Notes: a model not told the origin generated them from the sequence alone. A stretch of DNA of 64,000 nt from Dasyornis broadbenti (GCA_013397935.1 VZRN01001317.1:809643-873642), one strand, 5' to 3'; counted from the stretch's first letter, positions 51,501 to 64,000 are shown. Numbers and translations: made by a program.

Positions 51501-54500
51501 CATATCCCAAGGTGTTTGGAGAACGCCCACAAAGCCTGCTCTCCAGCACAGCCCCATAAATCATCCATTTAATGGGTGTTAATGGGCTGGTGCCTTCAAA
51601 GCTTTTCAGTCAGTGCAGATGTTTCCTCTTTGACAAATCACTTTGATCATTTATGCTACCAGTTATTTTTAATTCAGAAAATGTCATATTAATTGTTTGA
51701 AATGTGCTGTACAACAGGCCATGGTATTGTTGACTGCCTTCCCTAAACTCCTGCAAAACAACTATCAAAAGTTTGGTCCAGGCACGTAAGAAGGAAATGC
51801 AATTAATATAAATTGAGCTGTAAACTAAGGTTCTGTTTCTCCTCCCAGATAACAGTAGATGCCATTAGGATAAGTTGTGCAAAGAAGTTGAGACAACACT
51901 CCTATATTATGGTCATAAATCATGGCGTCTTGACATAACCTCATTTACAAAATACACCTCATTCCCATGGCCCTTGCCATTACACAGGAAAGCACAGAGG
52001 TGCTCCAAAACAAAGAAGAGATTGCACAACTAAAGGGAAGAGAGCAGAGACCATGTCCATGAATAGCTGCATTCCAATAGCAAAAAAGAGCCCTCTTTTT
52101 TCCTATGCAGAATGGCAACAGTAGAAATCTCATCATGTCACACAGTCAACATTCATTACATCTCGAATCTTGTCTGTCCAAAGCTTTTCAACAGCTCTGT
52201 GCATTTTTTTGTTTTAAAAGAACTGCTATGGTTTATCTGGAGCATGACAAGGAGGGTGACAAAAAACCAAAGCTAAACCCAACAGCTGTGGATCAACAAA
52301 AACTACTGGCACTGGGTGACACATCAACTCCATGGAAAGAGGGACAGATGACCAGCTCAGGTGCTCCATCACTAGCACTGGATGCTGATCAGGAGATGAG
52401 GTCCCACCATGGGATGTGCAGGACTGCTGACTGCTTCCAAATGTTTTGCAGATGATAAATTGTTCTTAGATAAAATTTTCCTGATAATGTAAGAATTTTT
52501 TTTTTTGCTGGTAAAATTTAAGTTGTTTAATACTATTTCCTATCAACCACTCTATACCTTTTGCTAGGATATATGAGGCTAAGATGAAGGAAATCACAAA
52601 AACATTAGGAAATATGGAAAGAAAATGGTTAAGATTATATTTGTCCTCAGTTTGACCTTATTTTGGAATAGGCCATAACAAAATGAAAGTAAATCTTTCA
52701 AAACAGAGGTACAGGTTTAAATTACTCCTAATTGAAAAATAGCTGTAAACAATCTATTTAAATGAAACAGCTTGAATGAATGAGGCGAGGAGGTGCATCC
52801 CACCTCTTCCCTTCCTTTGAAACAGGCCAAATCAGCTTATTGCACTTCCAAGTTGTTGACATTATTCCAGAAGTAATCATGTTGCTGTCTAGCCAGGGAA
52901 GATTGATGCCTATCTGTGCTGACAGACATGCTGATGCCTCTTCTCCTTAGGCTTCCAAGGTTATGGTTTGACAGTCAATTAAAAAGTTCTCTCTTCCCTG
53001 ACAAACTGTTGGACTCCACTGACATCCTCCTGCCCCTTCCCTACTGATAAAACACCTTCACCTTGTTCCCTTGACCACAGGGATTTTATTAGCACTCTGT
53101 TTCAGCAGCCTGTTTTGGGATTTCTTCAAGCTCTTCTGTACCACAGAGGAGCACCATGGCACCCACCACTGGGCACTGCCCACATACTCTAGCAAGGTGC
53201 CAGAGGGACACAAATGTCACAGCTGCTCTCACCTTCACAGCAGTCACAGCCATATACCACAAAATTGCTGGTTCCTCACTGCCTCCACCATCCCTGCCAG
53301 AGAAGGATGGATGGGGGTCTGCCGCCAGAGCGCTGCCCTTGCCTCTCCCTGCATGGCAGAGAGAGGCAAGGCATTGTCACCGCAGCAGGATCCAAGAGAA
53401 CAAACCTGGACAGCATGGGAGATGCCAAAGTTGCATATTCCCAGCTTCATTCTTCTACCTGTAGATGGCATGGATATACCTTGCTATCTCAAGCAGCTCT
53501 CCACTCCTGCTCACTTGCTCAGTAGGCAGAATTCTAGAGATCAGCACTTTTAAACATGAAGTACTATCTAGTGGGCGAAATTAACTCCCACCAGATGATA
53601 CAGGACACCTATATAAACTATCTGCTTAGAACATCAATGCTTTTAAGGACATTGAAAGTAATACTCAAGTGAGAAACAACTGTAGGAACTATTGCACTTG
53701 GCTTTGCAGTAATGTCTTTATGCAGTGATTTCCCATGGCAAATGGAGTTGTCTGCAGAGTGAAAAACAAAACCAACACACCTCCAAAGAAACAAACAACC
53801 AGGAGAAAGCCATCTGAGCAGAATCCAAGCTACACAAAGTGTAGGACTATGCCTGTGAACTTCACCCACTGAGACATCCCTCAGCAAATACTACTGCTGA
53901 GACAAGCTGTAGGAGGCTGTTCTCAGGAGAAGCCGCCTATCTGGCTAAATTTGTTACCGTGCCTGTGTAGCTTTGGGCTGCCTATGGAAAAAGTATTTCA
54001 TTTCCCCAAGGTTCAAAGCAGCACTTACTAAGAGTGACAGGAAAAAGTCAAAAATCCTAGCAAGTGTGACTGCCAGGAGAATGAGGCACCCTTGCATTTC
54101 TGTAACTCTCACTCACCCTCACTCCAGAATGTATCCAGTTACGCACCTTTGTAAATCAAAACCACAGCATCTTTCTTTAGGCGCTCCTGAAAAGCTTATC
54201 TTTAACCTTAACTAAAAAACACTCCGATTTATTTTTTCCCCAAAATATTTTGGCATTTTTGGCATTTGATTAAAACAAGTGATTTACTCCGTGCAGAAAG
54301 CAAACCTCAAACAGAACTTCATACCTTCAGATGAGAACGCCCACAAAAGAGAGTCTGTGTCTGCAGAGAGCCAGAGGTTATCTATGAAAGCCGGCTTGCC
54401 TCTCCTCTACAGAAAAATAATAACGATATTAATTTGGGGCATTTTGTTTAGCTGCAGTGTTCAGAAGCCATGCCTGCAAAGGCTTCTCACATGGTGCCAT

Positions 54501-55861
54501 TAGCACCTACTTGCAATGCGCCAAATTAAGTGTGTAGGCAGGACTGTGGAGAAGTGAAGTCAAAATAATTCGTATGTGCAGCTACCTAGGACACTGCTTA
54601 AAAGACACAACAGAAACGCTGCACATAACTTAGTACTTCTCATAGTAATTTCACTAATACTCCAAAATTTTCTCCTATACCTAGAGCACCTAGCAGCTTC
54701 AGGTCCCCTCAACTCCTGACTTGGACAAGTAACCTTACCTTAGAGCAACACCTATTTGCTGAGAGTGTATCCTTATTTTACCTCTCCCCATACCTGAGCC
54801 CAGGTCTGCTAGTCATTGCAGAACATATAAATCACACACCCTTTTGGAAATGAAAAAGCTTTTGAAGTCTGGACTGACTTCACACTGTGGATATGCCAAA
54901 AGTTAGAAGAATTAAGTTGGCAAAGAAACAATAAGCATTAAATCATGCCTGCATTAGGGACAAGGGTTCACTCTGAAAGAACTACTGCTCTGTTATTTTC
55001 TCGTTCTTTTTTGAATTGAGGAAGGGGCAGGGAAATGACAGATTAAAAAAAATAACATAGAGGACAATATTTTAATTGCAGCTTTTGCATTTTGAGCTTT
55101 GAAAACATGCGCATATTCTTCAATGGGTTTGAGAAATGCTAACCTTCATTCTTAAGTGACTAAGATATCTTGTTCACATTCATAAAAATCCTGATTCACT
55201 CTGTAGCATGAACCACAATGGACTGGGAGTGTTTATCCTTTAAAAAGATCAAATGAAGCAACTGGCAATGCAATTAACTTCCTTTTAATGCATAAGCAAA
55301 TACAGAGGCAATTTCCCTGAGTGTGCAGATACCACATGTATTCAGTACCCTGCACTGAAATGCAACCTTGTTTAAAATAGAAAGTCACATGGAGAAATGG
55401 GACTGGAGCACAACAGTCTTTTAGAGACATGTAAAATATTCAGGGCTGGTTTTTTCATGTTTCAGTTCAAATCAGAACACTAAAGGACAGTGCCAGAAGC
55501 AAGGTTTCATGTTGTGTACTTAGACTTCATATTGATTTAATCAAGATAAAATTGGCATTGCCTTATGATATACTGTATTTGAGGGTTCCATAAACACCTC
55601 TAGCTTGTGTTGTGCTATGCAAATTATTAAATGAATATAGAAATGAAGGCAAACCTCTCCAAGATGTTCTAAGTACTGAAAAGAATAATTAAACTTGATC
55701 TTAACTCTGTATTTTGGTGTCTTATTTCTCAGCTTTTAATATCAAAATAATCCCCTCCTCCATATTTATAAATGACACTCATTCTCCAATTCTGCCCCTC
55801 CTAAAGATAGGTAATTGCACAAGCTCTCCTCTGCATTCATCTAGCTGAGAACGTATCCACA
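48501..55861. other. Noncoding DNA, no supported gene
   Basis: Contains T-runs at 49805-49816 and 52496-52506. The stretch 54200-54600 looks like possible regulatory DNA (AATAACGATATTAATTTGG, CAATGCGCCAAATTAAG, AATAATTCGTATG). No gene or repeat family is otherwise recognised. Confidence 0.5.
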
Positions 55862-56406
55862 GGCTCTGAGGGAACTGGCAGAGGGAGTGACTAAGCCACT
55901 ATCATCATATTTGAGAAGTCGTGGCACTCCATTGAAATTTTCACTGATTACAAAGGGGGAAACATAACCCCCATTTTCAGAAAGGTTAAAAAAAAAAAAA
56001 ACAAAAAAACGCAGGGAACTAGTGGAACAGTCAGTGTCACCTTAGTGTGCCTCAAGATCATGGAGCACATGCTCCTTTCTATGTTAAGGCACATGGAAAA
56101 TAAGGAGATGGTTGGTGACTGCCAACACAGCTTCATTAATGGCAAATCGTGCCTGACAAATTTGGTGGCCTTCTGTGATGGGTTTGCAGCACTGGTGGAC
56201 AAAGGAAGAGCAGCTGACATCTACCTGGACTTGTGCAAAGCGTTTGACACTGTCATGCACAACATCCTTTTTTCTAAATTGGAGAAGCATGGATTTGATG
56301 GGTGTGATTGGTCTGGTGGAAGGTGTCCCTGCCCATGGCGAGGAGTGTGGAACTCTATGATCTTTAATGTCCCTTCAAACACAAACCATTCTGTGATTCT
56401 GTGATT
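55862..56406 (+). pseudogene. Internally deleted CR1 LINE (ORF2 N-palm fused to 3' tail)
   Basis: The 5' part matches CR1 ORF2 ('CATATTTGAGAAGTCGTGGCA', 'GGGGGAAACATAACCCCCAT', then protein-level CLTNLVAFCDG, DIYLDLCKAFDTVMHN), the start of the reverse-transcriptase domain including the first catalytic Asp region. Near 56301-56311 the sequence jumps straight to the CR1 3' tail ('GGTGTCCCTGCCCATGGCG', 'GATCTTTAATGTCCCTTC') and ends with ATTCTGTGATTCTGTGATT octamers. The rest of the palm, the thumb and the ORF2 C-terminus are missing. A 14-A run at 55988-56001 expanded inside it. Inactive. Confidence 0.93.
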
Positions 56407-59400
56407 GCTTATGCCAAGTGTTTGTTTGGATCCAGTGCAACCAGAAACAACGTGCCTTCTATCCTCCAGCGCCATCCAAAAGCTCACATTTTAAATATGT
56501 TTGCTCAAGTTGTCCTATCATTCCCCTAACTGAACTGCAAAAATACAGGTTTTTTTTACAAATGACACTATTTTTAGTAAGGTACAGAGCGTCCTTTGGG
56601 TTCAGCCATTCCCCATTGCTGCGCATTCTCCACCCTCAATGCAGTTATATCAAAACAACACAAGTGCTAAGGTCACAGAAGGTCTTGACTACTTGGGGTG
56701 AGCCAAGCTGTAACTTATTTGCCTCTTAGGCACACTCAGTTATTTTGTTGTTTACAGCTCTATACGCAGGGCCAGCTTGGGGCTCCTGAAGAGCTTGACC
56801 AGTATGGCCAAGGCAGATATTTTTTACCAGGTGCCTACAAAAGGGAGGTACTTCACTCCTGGCCTATTAACACCCAGTTATGATCAAATTTATGCCAGTA
56901 TCTCAGCCTAAATAAATCTGTGGGCAACCAAATAACAGTAATTGTCTCCTCAACTATCACACCTGAGTCAAAGTCTTCCCTGGAATTAATGATCTAAAAA
57001 ATCTCCTAAACTCAGCTACACACTGCTGTGAAGAAATAACATTCACCTTCAGGGAGTTTTTCATGGAAAATAAGTGTCAAACTTGGAACACAAGCACCCT
57101 TATAAAGTTGATAAGCTAGAGTTGCCAGAAAAATAAAAGCTGAGGAAAAACTGCCTTGAGAAAGTTGATATTGGCATTGATCACTAACGCCCCAAACCAA
57201 GGGAGAGCTGTGAAATCCATGAGCCTCCAAGGATCTCTCTTTGTACAAGGGTCTGTAAAATAAGGCTTTGCAAACAGTGTTTTTCACTGTGCCTGATCAT
57301 TTCTGGGTCTCACAGCAGAATAATGTGGCTGAAGAGAGAAACCATCAGGCAACAGTTTTTATTCCATTTTCCCTGACACCCACTAGCATCACTCAGTGTT
57401 GACTTCTGACAAATGGAATGCTACGGGTGTTCCAGAGGACTGGAAGAAAATAGACAGCCAGAATAAGCAGATGGATTTGAAACTATAATCTTGCATGGAC
57501 CCGAGCAAAATCACAGAAAGGCTAAAATGCTAAACAAATACAAAATAATTAAGATTATAACATAACTGAATGTCCCATCAAGATAACTCTGTTGTGAATT
57601 CTCAGCTCTGGCTGATAGAGATGACCCTGTTGGTTCAACATGCTTCTGTATGGTTTTTCACTCAAGTGAGTGACTTTATGCCTGCTGGTGTTGCAGGACA
57701 TGATAGTCTAGAGTCAGCACTATGGGTAGTGTAGATGTAGATCAAAGTTAATTGAATGTAGATCAAAGTTAATTGAAAGACCATTAACTGATATATCACA
57801 AGAAGCAGTTGTAACATTATAAACCCACTCACACTACAAGGTGAGTTCAGGCAAGTCACTCTTGATTTCCCAGCAAGAAGAGGTTTACACAGAAGAGACA
57901 CCAACAGCTGGCAGGTAGCAGTAGCCTCATTAGGTCTCTGAACTTCAGGCCAAAGAACCAATTTCACATTAGATCAGAAATGAAGACAACATGTTTACAA
58001 AGCCTGATACTTGATCCAGTCCTTCTGCAAAGCAAGGACATTCATCTGTCTCTCCTAGCTGTGCTGCCAATGGAGGAACTTCTGTAAAGTATTACCTGAC
58101 TGGCTTCTCTTCCTAGAGATGTGTTGGACTAAGTGCTGTACAGATTCTGTCCTTGCCAAGCCTGCTTGGATACCTCCTTTCCTTTTACTTGAACATACAA
58201 AGGCCCACTGGGACCAGTCACCCTTCTAACTGGTCAGAATACGGCACTTTATGCACTCCCTGGGTTCTCATAGTCAAACTGCCTGAATCCTGAAAACTCT
58301 TTCAGGATACACTCAATGCACAGACTCTTCTCTACCCTCACCTAACCAACAGTGTCATCTGGGTGGCTGTTTCATGTCTGGATCACTATCATTGACTTCC
58401 TTCAAGCTCAAAAAACATGATCTTGTCCTACATGCTTCTGCAGAATATGACCTGACAAGGGGTGTTAAATCCTACACATATTCCTACAAGAGGCTCATTT
58501 CCAGGTTTATAAACTAGGGGAAAAAAGCCACAAAAAATTTCCCAGCCATATCCAAATATCTGAACTGCAACATTCACAGTAATTTCTTGATTCACCAGGA
58601 CTGTATTTGCTACTCATGTAAGTGTTAACCCAGCAGGAATAATCAGCCTGTCCTAATCAACACTGCTCCTTCTCATTTGCAGAAAGGCTGATGGACAGAA
58701 CCGAACATGCCTCCAGACTGCCAGAGCTGCATGACACACCGTCCTCCCAGCTTTCAGGAAAAAACCTAATGATTTATTCATCCAGCAGAAGTTGTGACAA
58801 ATCAGCATTGCCCAGTCCTGGAGCATCAACACCACATATTTTACTGACTCATGTTCAGCTTAGTGCATCCCTCCTGAAGTGATGGGCATTCTTCCCCCTG
58901 ATAGCCCAGGACATGCAGGTGCAAATTACTGAGCAAAATGCATGACTCAATGGTCCTCAAAGCCTGTCGCCTGCTGGGAGACTCCTCTGCTACTCAGTTT
59001 CACTGGGGGAAAACACCTGGGGCCAGTAAAGGCTCTGCTGATCGCTCACTGCTGTCCTCCTTTACTCACATAAGCCTGGCCTACATTAAAATCCACTGGA
59101 AGCTGAGAGTAAATTCTAAGTAGCCCTCAAAGAAGAACCAGTTTTACCAAAAGAAGAAGGTGGCCTGTAAAAGCCAGTTAAAATTTTTAAAAGGTAGCAA
59201 TTCTTGGCCTGGAGCAACGTTATACCTAGCCTGGAGGCGCATGTCCTTAACCACAGCAGGACAGCACAATGGTAGCTTTTTAGAAAACATAGCAAAACTG
59301 CCTCAGCAAGAAACAAAAATGAGCCATGTAAATACAATGTCTTGGACACCAACTGATGCTCCACACCCATCCGTCCATACACAGCCTGGCATGTCCCTTA

Positions 59401-61710
59401 TGGCAGCATCTTCCTGTTCCCGCCTTCATCAGGCAAATGATCTTTTCCAAAAAGTCCTGATGACTTTGCAGCTGCAGACCTGCACTACACCTTCAAATCT
59501 GGAAGATGACATTTTCTTTATGCATAGTCCTGGTAGCAACAGAACACATTTTATTTCCATACAGCAACCCAAGAGGCAGGATTCAGACCTACTACTGTGG
59601 AAGAAAGCAAATTAGCACACAATTTCAATTACTTGGGTTAGACAACTGATTTCCATTACTGCTAATGGGATTTATGCATCCATTCAACTGAACATGGTAC
59701 TGAAAACCTGCACCTCATTCTGACCCCAGAAGTTCTTCTTCCCCATATAGCTTTAAAAGAACAGAATAAAATGCAAATAAAATGAATGCTGTGTTAATCA
59801 CTGCCTTAGCTTTGGGCCATTAGCAACGCCTCTGCCTCTCTGGAGTGGCTTATTTTATTTTCAATAGACACGTCTCCCCACTCCAGTGATGAGGCTGTTG
59901 TTCCATGTATTCTGTCTGCCCTGAGTTTATATGCTGCCTGTACTGGCAAGTTCCACTTTCATTCCTCTTCCTAAAGGTATGAAAGCTCAACTGCTTCGAG
60001 ATCCTTGACTTTGTCAGACATCTCTCAGAACTTCATCTTTCATTCCTGAATTAACACTGCATGGGGAATCTCTTCCCTCAGCTGTTTCCTACATGGAAGA
60101 CACAGGTCTGGAGGAACACTCAGCCCCAGGAAGTGCTGGGACAGAAAGTCTGCTTAATAACACTGTGCTGTCACTAATGCTCAGAAAGCACATAGTCTTA
60201 TTATTCGGGAATAAGAAACAGTTAAAACTCGAAATGCAGCAATGAAAATGAGAATGTCAACACCTCTTTGTCTCTTGGATGGTTTCCAGACTAGCTATGT
60301 TTATTTAATAAGAAACCATGACACGGCCACCTGTTTAGCAAAGTTTCTGCAAGCCTCTTGCTAACCTTTGCATTTCATTTTTCTTAGACTGTTTATAGAC
60401 ATGTGAGGGTTCCATCCCAACTAGAGTCTTGGGGCTTCCTGGTAGTTTTAAAAAAAAGGTCAAAGTGAGAAAGGAGTGATTGCGTGCTGAAGCAGGAGGC
60501 AAAGCTCGCAGAAGCGGCGTCCTGCACAGGGATGAAACACGGAGGGATGACATCAAGGAAAGTCTAGGGATTTTATTCTTGTTGCTCAGTTTGGTCATGT
60601 TTTCACACCAAGGAATCTGCGAAGCATGTGCTCCAGTAATGGAGTATAAGGGGATGTTAGGATTTATGAGTTGGACAAAATGGTTACGGGTGAAATTTTA
60701 TGGAATAACAGATCTCTACAAGAGTCTCCCATGAGGCTGGACTCCCACATCCCAGCTGCTGACAGGAAACGGAAAAAACATTATCTTCCCTTTCTACTTT
60801 GACTTGTCCTTCTCAGACACAGCCTTTTCCCCATTTCTAGCCAGTTTGGTCACTCCAAGAGCATTCTGACACCTTCAATCTCTTAAAAGCAGTGAAGTGT
60901 TTTCATTTAAATGTCACCTAAATGTCATCTGGATTAAATTTAGATTTGCAAGACACAATGTCACTCCACACTGTGCTAAGTCCACTGTTGTTGGAAGTTG
61001 CTCCCAGCAACCCACACGTTATGTAGATGACCCTCCTGACCCCACTGAGCTGAGACATCAGTCTTGACCATCCTACAGTCTGCTCCTGGGATCTGTCAGA
61101 GGGCACATAGAGACTTTATCAGTTTCTTCCAAAAATTAAACTATCATAACCCGGCCTTGGTGCAACAATCACAGCAGGTCAATATTTAATACAACACTTT
61201 AAGGTACCTGAAAGTCACACCCCAGATCTAATGAAGAACCTGAAATAGCTATAGGCAAAGTTTCAACAGCTTAAATATCAGTTTAACAAGCGTGGAGAAA
61301 TAAAATAGTTTCTGCCCAAGCTTGTACTTCAAGTAAAATTATATTTCCATGGCAGTTAAAAAAGCAGAAACTACATCTTTGGACATGGTATTAAGAGGAA
61401 AGGTTTCTTGTCCATATCTCGAATGTAAATGGGGTCTGGGCTGCTTGGAGAATCAACTCAGCAGCAAACACTGCAGGGCCTAAAGGAAACCCTTAACAAT
61501 AGGCTGTGCAGCTGAGCTCCCTCTGTGGAATACAGGGAATAATTTAAGCCCAAAGCTAGACAAGGAGTCACCATAGGTACCTGAAACAAAGGCTAAGACA
61601 GTTCTGTCTCAAATACTGCTCCCCTTTGGATACTCCCAGACTAGCAGTTTTGCTGTGGCAGTACAGACAGCTCCACACAACCAGGGTAGGGCCCCAGTGA
61701 GGGGCTGAGA
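56407..61710. other. Noncoding DNA, no supported gene
   Basis: Short opposing frames only. The frame at 59160-59615 (plus) is 151 codons but shows no domain or splice support. A pyrimidine-CAG ending at 58681 is acceptor-like but leads nowhere recognisable. A small inverted repeat (TCTTATT/AATAAGA, 7-base loop) lies at 60196-60216. Confidence 0.5.
57736..57777. repeat. Perfect 21-bp tandem duplication
   Basis: TGTAGATCAAAGTTAATTGAA occurs twice head-to-tail without a mismatch (57736-57756 and 57757-57777). Each copy contains ATCAAAG, the TCF/LEF core, and a TTAATTG homeodomain-type core. Perfect identity suggests a recent slippage event. Confidence 0.9.
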
Positions 61711-61812
61711 TCAGAAAGGTGTGGGAGCAGCACTGTTGGGGTCTTGCCACATTCACCTTGCCAGGCCCTTGCCAGTGCCAGTGTTCCTGGAGATCGAGGC
61801 CCTTTAGATCTC
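61711..61812 (+). repeat. ~100-bp repeat unit, copy A
   Basis: Begins TCAGAAAGGTGTGGGAGCAG, includes CACTGTTGGGGTCTTG and CCAGTGTTCCTGGAG, and ends ...TTTAGATCTC. It aligns by eye along its length with copy B, which starts 176 bases downstream. Confidence 0.75.
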
Positions 61813-61813
61813 T

Positions 61814-61852
61814 CAACCCTAACTCTAGTCATAACCCTAACCCTACCCCTAG
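61814..61852. repeat. Short telomere-like (CCCTAA) tract
   Basis: CCCTAA occurs at 61817-61822 and 61835-61840, followed by CCCTAC and CCCCTAG variants, all in one register class. This is a degenerate interstitial TTAGGG-like tract placed between repeat copies A and B. It is too short to be a telomere. Confidence 0.6.
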
Positions 61853-61886
61853 TTAATTACCCAAACCCACTACCTGGGTTTCCCTA

Positions 61887-61990
61887 TCAGAAAGATGTAG
61901 GAGCAGCACTGTTGGGGCCCTGCTGCCATGGCCTCGGCAGGCCCTTTCCAGCCCCAGTGTTCCCAGAGCTCGAGGCTCTTCAGATCTCCC
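61887..61990 (+). repeat. ~100-bp repeat unit, copy B
   Basis: Begins TCAGAAAGATGTAGGAGCAG, shares CACTGTTGGGG, CAGGCCCTTTCCAG and CCCAGTGTTCCCAGAG with copy A, and ends ...CTTCAGATCTC. The following 60-70 bases (GGGCAGCTTGGCACTGGGCC) are shared with copy C rather than copy A. Confidence 0.75.
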
Positions 61991-62829
61991 CAGCCTGACC
62001 TGGTCCCTAAGGGCAGCTTGGCACTGGGCCAGAGGGGCTCATCACCTTGGGTGGCACAGCTTAAAAACTGTGCAGCTGGCAATGGAGGCACCTGTAAAGC
62101 CCTGGATCCTCAGATCCAGGGGTTTCACTCAAGATTGTTTCTCTCTCCTAATGCAAAGGCAAAATCCCCACAAGATGTACTGAAGAGGTGAAAGTCACAC
62201 GAAAGATCACTGGCAAAAGGCTCAAAATCAAACAAGCCAAAGTCAATGATCTTTGGCAAACGATGAAATACAACATAGAATGCAACATGAAACCACTTAT
62301 CATAGCATTACTTGGTGTTAATTTAGCATTTACCTAGCATAAACATAGCCCAGCTGAGAAAAACCATTACACTTACAAAATGCTGTGTTACCAAGAAGTT
62401 CCAGGAAAAGAGAATCAGGGAAACAAAGAGAGGCAGAGAGAAAGACCCAAGGAGAGAAGAGATCTAGAAAAACACACAGAGAGCTACCACCTCCTAGGAT
62501 TGCAGCAGGGACAGGAGAGGAACTCTGTGCAGGCTTCTAGGCTGTGACCATGTGCTGACCTCATGTTATGCCCTTGAACCCCCACGGCCTTCATGTGCCC
62601 GTCCCTCAGGTGGTACTGCCGGTGGCTTGGCCACTCAGGGCCCAGGTGAGCACCTGAGCCACGCCGAGAGTCCAGGACTGACAGCTCAGCCAGGCCTTGG
62701 GGCGGCTCTGGGGTCCAAGCAGGGCATGGCCTCACCTTTAGCAAAGCCCAGCCAGCCCCTCCCAGCAGACACAGACACTGGCACTTCAAGATGTCTCGAG
62801 ACACGCCACATCCAGTCTCTGGCAGCAGC
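61991..62829. other. Noncoding DNA between repeat copies
   Basis: Includes a purine-rich stretch at 62405-62490 and a GC-richer stretch at 62570-62820. The opposing open frames here (62484-62804 minus, 62552-62965 plus) are shadows of composition. Confidence 0.5.
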
Positions 62830-62955
62830 CTGCCATGATGGAAGCCCTTGCAATGCCTTTTCCAGTGCCAGTGTCCCTGCAGCTATAGGCTCCACTGCTC
62901 TCTTAAGCCTAAGCCAAATGCCCAGGGCAACTTGTGGCTGGGGCCGAGGTGCCCA
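62830..62955 (+). repeat. Diverged repeat unit, copy C
   Basis: CTGCCATGATGGAAGCCC, CCAGTGCCAGTGTCCCTGCAG and GCCCAGGGCAACTTGTGGCTGG follow the same order as the corresponding parts of copy B and its right flank. It is more diverged than A and B are from each other. Confidence 0.5.
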
Positions 62956-64000
62956 GCTGATGTGAGCCTTGCTTTGCTCAGTTACCTTCCATTCATCCTT
63001 CAGAAACAGTCTGTGGCTCTTGGTAGATTTGTGACCAACAAATAAAACAAAATCAATAAATTTTAAAAATAGTAATTGTAATCTTTAAAAAAGAGCTGGA
63101 AGACTAAAGGACATGACTGAAATTAGGCTGGGGAACAAGTTAATGTAAAGTTTGGTTTGGGAATGGCAGAGATAACCATGAGAGCAAGGTGTAACAGGCA
63201 GAGATCAAAAGAGCATGGACATGCACAACAAGTACAGACATTGGATCATAATTTAAGATTAGTTTGGGGGACATGAAGGACTATTGTTATTATTTTCATG
63301 CAGGTGTTAGAGACACCTTCTGCACTCCAAAACAGATTCTGTACAGAGGGGCTTTAAAAGTCCTTAGTCCTCCTCACACTCATGTCCTTTAGGTCACAGA
63401 AATCGCTTTAAAGTCAGCAAGGAAAAAACACCCTGCTGTCTTCCGACAACTAAATGGGGCATACCCTAGTGCTGTCAGCAAGATTGAATGTAGCCTCTGT
63501 GCTCTGAGAGACCATAAATCCCTTTATTGGCACAGATTACCAACCTGATTGCTTGCATACAGATTAATGCAGCAGCATGAGTCCTCTGGGTGACTGCTGA
63601 GCAGGGAAAGCGGGGGGGGGGTAATTTATTTGCTTGGAAGCTTGTGATATTTATCTATCAATCACCAAGGAAAAAACATTTCATGAGCTTAATTCCAAAA
63701 ATATCTTTATATACAGAGAACAGAGAGCTGAGAAAACTACCCAGATTAAAAGAGTGAAGGAAACAGCTCTCTGGTTGCATACTTGAAAACCCAAAGTTGT
63801 GCCAGCTGCCCGGGGTCCACGTGCCCTGGCACCACACCTGAGGTCTCCCCTCCAGCTGTGGGATTTCCTAACCTGCCTCGCTCCAGCAGTAAGTAGCAAT
63901 GAAAGGGAGAGCATGGCTGAAAGAGGAGGGCTAACACATGAAACAATCATTCATCTTCTTAAGAGCCTCAGCAAATTCTTTCCATTTCCATTTTTAATTC
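62956..64000. other. Noncoding DNA to window end
   Basis: No gene is supported. A run of 10 G lies at 63612-63621. The two short minus-strand frames at 63681-63950 have no supporting features. Confidence 0.5.

Noticed and set aside
59160..59615. 151-codon plus-strand frame
   Set aside because: No recognisable domain, no donor or acceptor of quality at its ends, composition like the flanks.
62484..62965. Opposing 106- and 137-codon frames
   Set aside because: They occupy the same GC-rich DNA on opposite strands and overlap repeat copy C.
1..64000. CRISPR arrays, operons, prophage, tRNA or rRNA genes
   Set aside because: None seen. The sequence has vertebrate character throughout, with no spaced direct repeats and no cloverleaf or rRNA motifs recognised.

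Overview
The window looks like avian nuclear DNA. It carries seven fragments of CR1, the non-LTR retrotransposon that dominates bird genomes. Several end in the diagnostic tandem ATTCTATG-type octamers or encode CR1 reverse-transcriptase motifs. There are no operons, no long ATG-started reading frames and no bacterial signals. Almost all long open frames are chance frames or composition artefacts, and several have no ATG start.

The left edge (1-460) is the only clear gene signal. It is a GC- and CpG-rich promoter for a gene running leftwards out of the window. The first coding exon (29-84, minus strand) has an ATG in good context and ends at a GTGAGT donor. Just upstream are a perfect NRF1 palindrome and a perfect RFX X-box, a pairing common at promoters of cilium genes. 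I do not recognise the 18 complete codons of protein visible. A purine-only-biased minisatellite (236-457) lies directly behind the promoter.

The remaining 63.5 kb is intergenic or intronic. It holds CR1 fragments at 9.5, 14.7, 16.1, 17.3, 23.2, 38.0 and 55.9 kb. It also holds one possible orphan terminal exon at 7201-7405 (plus), a CpG-rich patch at 9.9-10.3 kb, and a possible hAT/Charlie-type transposon end at 7651. Several AT-rich, homeobox-site-rich stretches look like conserved noncoding regulatory DNA: about 14.0, 29.4-29.95, 40.3-40.65, 47.5-48.5 and 54.2-54.6 kb. A perfect 21-bp tandem duplication lies at 57.7 kb. Near the right edge, a family of diverged ~100-bp units brackets a short telomere-like CCCTAA tract (61.7-62.95 kb).

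I found no undescribed multi-gene system. The best leads are the X-box gene start, the 7.2-kb candidate exon, the putative regulatory clusters and the unit family with the telomere-like tract.
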